Source: Muraenolepis orangiensis (Eukaryota > Chordata > Actinopteri > Gadiformes > Muraenolepididae). Taken from it: a stretch of DNA of 64,000 bases. Shown in pieces: positions 36,253 to 64,000 of the stretch (the first letter of the stretch is position 1; every line of letters begins with the position of its first letter). The notes beneath the pieces were generated by a model, which made no database searches, was not told the DNA's origin, and saw only the letters and a list, made by a program, of their open reading frames with translations. Location: NCBI GenBank assembly GCA_027704905.1, contig CM051005.1, positions 24,274,203 through 24,338,202 on the forward strand, read 5' to 3'. The position numbers were made by a program, and so were the translations under genes.

Positions 36253-36424
36253 GTAGTTTATTTTGAGCATTTTTGTTGGGTTTGTGGGTAACTTTGACAG
36301 CTTGGGACACTATGAGGGACACCATGAGTTAGTAAAAGGTGCTGTGGCAGTGGAACGTTACTTAAAGGGAAACTTTGTTTGAATGGTAAAAACACATTCA
36401 TTCATTGTTGGCCTTATTGTCAGC

Positions 36425-36430
36425 TTTATT
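36425..36430 (-). terminator. polyadenylation signal of the chemokine receptor gene
   Basis: AATAAA on the minus strand, 285 bp past the receptor stop codon. It is the first canonical hexamer downstream. Confidence 0.5.
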
Positions 36431-36714
36431 TTTGTTGCACATTTTCTACAGGTAAAATGAATGAAATAACAGATGAAACACAACAGCACTTATGGTACAC
36501 AAACAGTTTTTACTAAATATAAAAGTAGAAATTCAAAAATACTAAATCCTGGAATAAGATTTCAGGCAAATAATAATAATAATAATTATTATTATTATTA
36601 TTATTAATATTATTAACTAATGCATCTGCTAAATTAATGAAACCAACAAAATCAAAAACAAAACAAAACGTTACTGTCCATTTTCCCATCCAGGTGCCCA
36701 ATTCAACTCAAGTG

Positions 36715-37803
36715 TTAGTAGTCATATGTGGTGTGGGATGTCTTGTGAGAGTTGGACTTGCTGCTCTGACTGCTGATGCTGATGTGTCGTGCCAGACAGG
36801 GCATTCTCTTGGACAGCAGCTTCCTGAAGTGACTTTGGAACTTCTTCCCCACAAACGTGTAGAACATGGGGCTAATGCAGCAGTACAAGAAGGCCACGTT
36901 TCTGGTCACGTACAGCGCGTACCTCACTGTTTCGGCCTGCGAACACGACTCGTTATTACCGTGGGATGAGGAGATCTGAATAGCCTGCAGCAGGATGACG
37001 ATGTTAAAGGGTGTCCAGCAGGCGAAGAACGTGAACATGATGATGAATATCAGTTTAATAGAGCGGCATTTCTCCTTCATGCGGGTGGACAGGATCCGCA
37101 CAGTGATGCTGATGTAGCAGTACAACACCATGGAGAGAGGCAGCAGGAAAAACAGCAGGAATTGCATGTAGTAGCTGACCAGAGTCCAGTGTTCCATCAC
37201 ATCCTCTGAGAATCCTGTCAGCTCACACATGCGGCCCTGCTGCGGGTCGACATACACGTTCTTGAACACCAGCTCATTGAGACTGGCCACGACACTGAGG
37301 AACCAAACGACCACCGACGCACCGACGGCGTAGGCCCTCTTCCTGCTCTTGGCCGCGGTGACGGCGTGCACCACCGCCAGATAGCGGTCGAACGTCATGA
37401 GGGTCAGGAACAGGATGGAGCTGTAGAAGCCGATCAGATACGCACTGCTGACCACCTTACACAGCATAGTGCCAAAGATCCACTCGGAGGCGTGGTAGGT
37501 GGCCAGAAAGGGGAAGCTGGATGCAAACAGGAGGTTCGATGTGACCAGATTGATCAGGAAGATGTTGGTGACACTGTTGAGCTTCTCAAACTTATAGATG
37601 ATGAACAGAACAAGGCCGTTGCCCAGGTAACTCAGGAGGAAATTGATGTAGTAAAAATACGGCATAAAGCTAGCTCCGAATTGGTTGACGTTCGTAGTAG
37701 AGCAGAGTATGACCTCACTAGTGACCACATAATCTGGGGAACCAGTCGAGTTTTCAGTTTCAGCCAGCATTTTCATGAAATCGTCATAGGCGTCGTCTTC
37801 CAT
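36715..37803 (-). CDS. xcr1: chemokine receptor, XCR1-like (main coding exon)
   Basis: A 362-codon class A GPCR with seven membrane segments. The N-terminus is acidic with a possible sulphotyrosine (DDAYDDF) and an N-x-T sequon at residue 18. All four chemokine-receptor cysteines are present (C34, C115, C193, C287), as are N62 (1.50), DRYLAVV (139-145), W167, P222 and CWTP (262-265). The RN pair before TM7's CC (301-309) and the VGKKFQSHFRKLL start of the tail resemble the lymphotactin receptor XCR1 more than CCRs. Unusual: TM2 has TSNLLF where the family has SDLLF (D2.50 to N90), and TM7 has SPMFY instead of NPxxY (N7.49 to S311). Expected role: Gi-coupled chemokine sensing on leukocytes; ligand unknown. 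A splice acceptor (TTTGTACCACAG) lies 15 nt upstream of this ATG. An in-frame upstream exon exists, so the real start may be at 38763. Confidence 0.9.
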   Translation of the reverse strand: MEDDAYDDFMKMLAETENSTGSPDYVVTSEVILCSTTNVNQFGASFMPYFYYINFLLSYLGNGLVLFIIYKFEKLNSVTNIFLINLVTSNLLFASSFPFLATYHASEWIFGTMLCKVVSSAYLIGFYSSILFLTLMTFDRYLAVVHAVTAAKSRKRAYAVGASVVVWFLSVVASLNELVFKNVYVDPQQGRMCELTGFSEDVMEHWTLVSYYMQFLLFFLLPLSMVLYCYISITVRILSTRMKEKCRSIKLIFIIMFTFFACWTPFNIVILLQAIQISSSHGNNESCSQAETVRYALYVTRNVAFLYCCISPMFYTFVGKKFQSHFRKLLSKRMPCLARHISISSQSSKSNSHKTSHTTYDY

Positions 37804-37818
37804 GGTTAAGTTGTGTTC

Positions 37819-38718
37819 CTGTGGTACAAAGAGAAATGGTGAAATAATGGTGTTAATAAGGTCTTATTAATCTTCAACTGTTGATACAACTGCATATCCC
37901 TGCTCACTACCTGCTGTATATATATATACGTATATATACATGTATATACATGTATATATATTTATCCTGTCGATATAATTGCATACCCCTGCTCACTACC
38001 TCTTGAATACTTGAATACTTACCTGTATATATATATATATACCTATAATTCTGCACATATCTTATACATATTCAACACACAAGTTATTTTATACAGTTTT
38101 CATACCTAGTAGACTGTCTTCCATCTTATTTAACCACTGTACATTATATATTACTATGCACTTTATTGCAACATTTGCACTCTGGTTAGATGCCAAATTA
38201 TTTTCGCTGTACTGTACTTGTGCTGTGCAATGATAGTAAATTTGAATCTTATCTAATCCAATCTAATCTAATGGACACGTTTGCATTAACAATTCACATA
38301 ATTGAATGCTGTGTTAATCAATGTATTCATGTGCATTGTTCATATTTTGAGCTACAAGGCTCACGCATAAGCTTCTCTAAAATAGGAGTTTAAATGAACA
38401 CACACTTAAAACTTAACTAAATGTATAGTTAAAGGTCGGGATCAAATATTTCACAGTTGAAACAACTAAATGTGTAAATTGATAATAAAAAAACCCGACA
38501 AAAGCAAAATTGCACACAATATAATCATTGTTTTATAGGTTGTGACTGTAGCATATATACTGTACGTCCTTTTTACATTCTTTAACATAAATAATACAAA
38601 TGCTAATCAATTATTCATAATAGTAATTAAATGCTTGAGGTGCACGGACCACTGTCTAGGCATATTAATGTTGATCTTCAAATGATTAGTTTTTCTTCTT
38701 AAAACCGAAAGAACTCAC
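37819..38718 (-). other. 5' intron of the receptor gene
   Basis: GT...AG intron of 900 bp. It contains (TA)-rich stretches near 37915-38040 and the L2 tail at 38100-38275. Confidence 0.55.
38100..38275 (+). repeat. L2-type LINE 3' end in the receptor intron
   Basis: CACTTTATTGCAACATTTGC, TCTGGTTAGATGCCAAATTA, then GTACTGTACTTGTGCTGTGC and a (TAATC)n tail. Same family as 14464-14565 and 20884-21030. Confidence 0.75.
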
Positions 38719-38763
38719 CAGAGTGGGGATTCCTCCAAGGGTGAGTGTGGTTAGTATGTCCAT
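38719..38763 (-). CDS. xcr1: upstream coding exon of the XCR1-like receptor (probable N-terminal extension)
   Basis: On the minus strand, ATG at 38763-38761 opens 15 codons (MDILTTLTLGGIPTL) that end exactly at a consensus donor CTG|GTGAGT. Joined to the acceptor at 37819, the frame continues EHNLT and then the long frame's first methionine, without a stop. The extension adds 20 residues and a new N-x-T sequon. The ATG inside the main exon has the better Kozak context (ACCATGG), so both starts are possible. The exon's 5' limit is unknown; no clear TATA box was seen. Confidence 0.55.
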
Positions 38764-38799
38764 CTGTTGGTGTCTGTGCTGTGTTGCTGAAGTACAGAC

Positions 38800-40200
38800 T
38801 TGAGGGTTATTGTAAAGGGGAAGGTCTTACGAGGAACTGTCCCTCATCCATGTTCCGTCATAATATACCATCATACTGTCATACATGTCATCAATAATAT
38901 CAAGCCTATATACCGGTAATATATAATTAGCTTTGCCTGGACTCAATGTTTTTTTCGTAGAGAGAAATATATTAATACTGCTAAATACTGCTAACAATGT
39001 TACAATAATATACAGGTTGAATTTGTTCATCACTTTATATACAGTGATGATACATGATTAGCATTTGATGTTATTAATGCTTTAGTTAACATGAACACCA
39101 TTAGAACATGATTGCTAGACACATTAGTTAACTGTAAATGAACTGTTAGTTAAAGTGTAGTAGTAACACATGTTAACAAATATATTTAACCCTTATTGGA
39201 AAGTGTAACAATGGTGATCATTATTATTCTATGTTTTGAGTCTGGGGATTTATACACAAAGGAATACTCAGATCCACAGTGGAAATTGGCACAATCTTTA
39301 TAGTAATTCAAAAAGTAAGTGTCACAAAACTAGATATGCCATTGCTTTAGATATATTACTGACCTATTAGTGTTGTATTATGTAGGAGTAATTCAATTTG
39401 ACCGAAGTTGTTCAATGTTTATAACAATATTATTAGTAAGTCTTAGTATTTTAATGTTTTTAACATTGGTAATACAAAATAAAGTAATGCATTTTAGAAT
39501 CTAATCACCATTTTATTGTTTTAAAAGAAGACATGTTGATCATGCATCAGCAGTCATTTGCTTAACCAAACAGTAAATCTGTTCATGTAAAAAGAGTATA
39601 AAAAATATAACATCAATTGACCAAAAACACAAATACTTCAGGCTGCACATTGCATGGTTGAAATTCAAAAACGTGGAATGGAAAGGTAAATAAATAAATA
39701 AAATCAAAGAAATAGTCAACTGATATCTTGGAGGTAAATGATAGAATTAAAATCACCAAACTGATGAAATAACCACTGAATAACCCAACGTGTGTGTGGA
39801 ATGTGTGAAAGCACATTCTTTCGTGGGAAAAACATCAATATCCCAAGACAGCATGAGAACAATCAGACGGAAATTCAACTGCAAGCAAAGCAACAAACAG
39901 AACAACCTGCACGTGACTCATGTCTGCTGAACAGGAAGCCCCCTTCCTGTTCCAGAGAAATGTGCAGCAGGCAGCTGCTAAATGTGAATTTCTTTCTCTT
40001 TCTGAATCTGCTGAAGTTGCACACGCACAGTGCATGCATGCATGCATGCAACACACACCAGATGTATTTGCTGGGATGTCATACGCTACCTTAACCATAT
40101 ATAGATTCATATATTGATTTTAAGCCAGTTGCTTTGCAGTTGACTAACAACTGGATGATTTAGTTAATGTTCAAATACAAAGCAGAAGAAAGCACTGAGG
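38800..40200. other. no recognised feature
   Basis: AT-rich region upstream of the receptor gene. Small (GCAT)n run near 40034-40050. A promoter for the receptor should lie near 38790-39100, but no clear motif was found. Confidence 0.4.
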
Positions 40201-40204
40201 TATC

Positions 40205-40435
40205 AATGGGGCGGCAGTTGCTCAGTCAGAAGGGCCTTGGCTTGGGAACCGGAAGGCCGCCGGTTCAAGTCCCTGAAACACCTGGGCACTGCCGAGGTGC
40301 CCTTGAGCAAGGCACCAGATTCCTACACTGATCCCCGAGTGCTGTGTATAAAATAGCTGCCCACTGCACCTAATACTAGGATGGGTTAAATGCAGAGAAA
40401 CACATTTCACTGTGTGTCTTTATGTATGTGACCAA
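40205..40435 (+). mobile_element. tRNA-derived SINE
   Basis: The tRNA-related head has an A-box-like TTGCTCAGTCAG and a B box GGTTCAAGTCC, followed by a body with AGGTGCCCTTGAGCAAGGCA and a tail TGGGTTAAATGCAGAGAAAC. Near full length. Confidence 0.8.
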
Positions 40436-40750
40436 TTAAGAGGATTCAATCCCACAGAATTATATTGAGTTTTAGCAGCAACATGCGTGAGACAATGTTT
40501 AAAAGTAAGAATATGCCCTGCTATCAGGAACGTTTGTTAAATATGTCTATATTCCTCCTTATTCTTGCCCTCTTAGATTATCAATCAATACCAGCAGTGG
40601 TGTTTCGACTTGGTGAGCTACAGCTGTCTACGCCCCTGCTATGATGCAGGCCTGTTGTAACTTATAGACCACAACTAGTGTCATGGTCTGGTCACTTACC
40701 CTCTTGGTTCCTCTCCCAGAGTCAGTATACTGAACCTACTCCCCCTGGAG

Positions 40751-40842
40751 CAGTGACTCTCAAAGTACAGCAAAAGGGAGGGATAAGGGCATCCTAAATC
40801 CCGGCATTAGGGGTCACAGGCTAAATAGTTTGGGAACAACTG
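40751..40842. mobile_element. very short hAT-like MITE
   Basis: CAGTGACTCTCAAAGT on the left and AGTTTGGGAACAACTG on the right are imperfect inverted repeats of the CAGTGGTTCCCAAACT type. Flanking octamers CCCTGGAG and ACCTAGAG agree at 6 of 8 positions. Confidence 0.4.
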
Positions 40843-41124
40843 ACCTAGAGGTTAGACTACTGCTCTACTCTTCTTCAGAGAGTCTACGCAAGCTCTGTCC
40901 TGCTTCTCTACAAACCTCCATCTGTTCATACACCGCAGTGAGGTGTAAACATAGGGATGTTTTTTCTGACCTTGAGAGCACTTGTAAGTGTGTCATAAAA
41001 TGTAACTGTGACTGAGGGTGATACAAATAAAGTATAAAATAATATAAAACTTGATTGTCTTGAGTCGCTCGTAGTGTCCTTTGGATGCAGAAGAGTTATG
41101 ATAACAGAACCCCCCTTGGTCAAA

Positions 41125-41779
41125 AGGCTTTCCTGACTGTACAGTGTTGAAGGACCACTGTACAGCGTTGGAGGGCCACTGTAGTGTTGAAGGGCCACTG
41201 TACAGCGTTGGAGGGCCACTGTAGTGTTGGAGGGCCACTGTACAGCGTTGGAGGACCACTGTACAGTGTTGGAGGACCACTGTAGTGTTGAAGGACCACT
41301 GTAGTGTTGAAGGACCACTGTAGTGTTGGAGGACCACTGTAGTGTTGGAGGACCACTGTACAGCGTTGGAGGACCACTGTAGTGTTGGAGGACCACTGTA
41401 GTGTTGGAGGACCACTGTACAGCGTTGGAGGACCACTGTAGTGTTGGAGGACCACTGTAGTGTTGGAGGACCACTGTAGTGTTGGAGGACCACTGTAGTG
41501 TTGGAGGACCACTGTACAGCGTTGGAGGACCACTGTACAGCTTTGGAGGACCACTGTAGTGTTGGAGGACCACTGTAGTGTTGGAGGACCACTGTACAGC
41601 GTTGGAGGACCACTGTACAGCTTTGGAGGACCACTGTAGTGTTGGAGGACCACTGTAGTGTTGGAGGACCACTGTACAGCGTTGGAGGACCACTGTACAG
41701 ATTTGGAGGACCACTGTAGTGTTGGAGGACCACTGTACAGTGTTGGAGGACCACTGTACAGTGGCGTTGGAGGTCCACT
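41125..41779. repeat. 19/21-bp minisatellite in the collagen 3' UTR, about 32 units
   Basis: Alternating units GTGTTGGAGGACCACTGTA (19 bp) and CAGCGTTGGAGGACCACTGTA-type (21 bp). On the collagen (minus) strand the array starts within about 1-2 nt of the stop codon. Long poly-repeat frames of 177-326 codons on the minus strand are artefacts, including one that starts out of frame in the last collagen exon. Confidence 0.95.
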
Positions 41780-62181
<20,402 letters not shown>

Positions 62182-62388
62182 CTGAACAAACACTGAGCGT
62201 TATGATACGTAAAACAAGCAGTTACAAAAAACAGTTTGTGTAACACAAAGTTTCAGTTCAAAGTCAGGAAGACCAGTGTTAACAGGGTTTATTGAACTAG
62301 AGGAACAAACTAGGCACTAGGTGTTCAGGTGTACTGAGAATTGCTTTCTCAGCAGTGCACATTTTTCTCATTTAACCCCCCTGCCACA

Positions 62389-62765
62389 AGTGGACCAGTG
62401 TCCTTAAGACCAGAGTGGACCAGTGTTCTTAAGACCGGAGTGGACCAGTGTCCTTAAGACCAGAGTGGATCAGTGTCCTTAAGACCGGAGTGGACCAGTG
62501 TTCTTAAGACCGGAGTGGACCAGTGTCCTTAAGACCGGAGTGGACCAGTGTTCTTAAGACCGGAGTGGACCAGTGTCCTTAAGACCGGAGTGGACCAGTG
62601 TCCTTAAGACCGGAGTGGACCAGTGTCCTTAAGACCGGAGTGGACCAGTGTCCTTAAGACCGGAGTGGACCAGTGTCCTTAAGACCGGAGTGGACCAGTG
62701 TCCTTAAGACCGGAGTGGACCAGTGTCCTTAAGACCGGAGTGGACCAGTATCCTTAAGACGGGCC
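62389..62765. repeat. 25-bp minisatellite, about 15 units
   Basis: GTGTCCTTAAGACCGGAGTG plus GACCA; T/C and G/A variants. In the intron upstream of w1. Confidence 0.95.
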
Positions 62766-62954
62766 GTGGATGGGGAGGCTTGGTCTGGATGATTGGTCAG
62801 CATAGTGCAGCTCACCGTGCTCAGGTTTATGTGTTTATGTGACTAGACAACAGCCATGAGACACTGCCAGGAAGTCGCCCACCTGCTCCCAACCGATCAC
62901 GACTTTAGATGGTCTGACTCATGTCTATATGTCTACTGTATGTCTATAGACTCT

Positions 62955-63475
62955 ACTCTACAGTCTCTGGTCTGACACCTATGGTCTCTACAGTATCTGG
63001 TCTGACTCTTATGTTCTCTACAGTCTCTGGTCTGTCCTTTATGGTCTCTACAGTCTCTGGTCTGACTCTGATGGTCTCTACAGTCTCTAGTCTGACTCTT
63101 ATGGTCTCTACAGTATCTGGTCTGTCCTTTATGGTCTCTACAGTCTCTGGTCTGACTCTGATGGTCTCTACAGTCTCTGGTCTGTCTTTTATGGTCTCTA
63201 CAGTCTCTGGTCTGTCCTTTATGGTCTCTACAGTCTCTGGTCTAACTCTTATGGTCTCTACAGTCTCTGGTCTGTCCTTTATGGTCTCTACAGTCTCTGG
63301 TCTGTCCTTTATGGTCTCTACAGTCTCTGGTCTGACTCTTATGGTCTCTACAGTCTCTGGTCTGTCCTTTATGGTCTCTACAGTCTCTGGTCTGACTCTT
63401 ATGGTCTCTACAGTCTCTGGTCTGTCCTTTATGGTCTCTACAGTCTCTGGTCTGACTCTGATGGTCTATACAGTG
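62955..63475. repeat. 30-bp minisatellite, about 17 units
   Basis: TCTCTGGTCTGACTCTTATG or TGTCCTTTATG variants plus GTCTCTACAG. Since 30 is divisible by three, a 235-codon + frame runs through it; I reject it as a gene. Confidence 0.95.
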
Positions 63476-63609
63476 TCTTGTTGTGCTCTGATTGTGCTCT
63501 CTCAATCTCAATCTCCTTCTTCTTTATTATTCTATCCTCTTCATTGTACCTATGATCTCTTACAGCCACTCCTGTCTACTAGATGCACCAGCTCCCTCCA
63601 GATTGCCAC

Positions 63610-63960
63610 CCCTTCAAAGCCATTGTAAGTTGCTTTGGACACAAGCGCCTGCCAAATGACTGTAATGTAATGTAATGAATGAGCTGCAAAAAGCGTTGAG
63701 ACTGGACACTCAATTCCTGTTCTCACTCAGGTCCATGCTCACGGATCATTGTCACAGATGCATGCTTCTGCTCCAGTTGATGCTGAAATCATTCTGAAAG
63801 TCAATATTGGATTTGAAGTCCCTGTTTGTCAAATTGTATAGTATTTTTATGTATTATAGTATTATGTTTGCTGTGTTTGGCCTCTTGGCCAGGTAAGTAA
63901 GACTCTGTTCTCATTTAACTTGCCTGGTTAAAGATTGGTTGAATAAATAAATACATTAAA
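63610..63960 (+). repeat. LINE/SINE-type 3' end phrases
   Basis: GTAAGTTGCTTTGGACACAA with a (TAATG)n tail at 63625-63678, and CATTTAACTTGCCTGGTTAA with AATAAATAAATAC near 63912-63960. Both are common dispersed-repeat ends in fish. No upstream collagen exon was seen between 62182 and the window end. Confidence 0.5.
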
Positions 63961-64000
63961 TGAAAATGTAAGTATTGCAACACCAAGGACATTCAAAGGG

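Noticed and set aside
36637..37809. + strand frames opposite the chemokine receptor (110 and 147 codons)
   Set aside because: These are antisense shadows of the receptor exon.
62921..63628. 235-codon + frame
   Set aside because: It is made of the 30-bp minisatellite and its flanks; no recognisable domain.

Overview
This window is vertebrate nuclear DNA, almost certainly from a teleost fish. It has spliced genes with small 45/54-bp collagen exons, an intronless-type chemokine receptor body, CR1/L2-clade LINE fragments, tRNA-derived SINEs, and hAT and Harbinger-like DNA transposons. Simple and tandem repeats are very dense: long (CA)n, (TCA)n and (TA)n tracts and about fifteen minisatellites. 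That load is reminiscent of gadiform (cod-like) genomes, but this is inference from texture only. There is no bacterial-type operon structure.

Layout. Positions 1-36,000 hold no gene I can establish. This part is a 5'-truncated LINE (about 115-1370), two copies of a Harbinger-like MITE with TTA target duplications (5059-5756, 6918-7834), minisatellites (12837-13258, 15365-15592, 19362-20522), a 1.4-kb (TCA)n block, a hAT MITE nested inside a tRNA-SINE (28204-28650), and LINE reverse-transcriptase remnants (31745-33660). Two weak candidate exons on the + strand (12437-12587, 17933-17987) are recorded with low confidence.

From 36,425 to 38,763 on the minus strand lies a chemokine receptor gene of XCR1-like type. 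The main coding exon has 362 codons. It is preceded by a splice acceptor and, about 0.9 kb upstream, by an exon whose ATG is in frame and adds 20 residues. Two classic sodium-site positions are changed (Asp2.50 to Asn, Asn7.49 to Ser).

From 41,780 to 62,181, also on the minus strand, are 23 exons of the 3' part of a FACIT collagen. They run from the end of the TSPN/LamG domain through an interrupted Gly-X-Y region and an NC2-like linker to the final COL1 and a short C-terminus with the FACIT C-x4-C signature. It most resembles type XXI collagen (type XXII is the alternative). All splice phases agree, giving 529 codons plus stop; the 5' part lies beyond the right edge. Its introns are filled with minisatellites, microsatellites, a decayed hAT transposon and a SINE. 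The most striking feature is a 26-bp minisatellite whose unit contains the last 13 nt of a collagen exon plus the first 13 nt of its intron. The intron therefore carries an array of copied 5' splice sites.

The two genes have no evident functional link; they are neighbours on the same strand.
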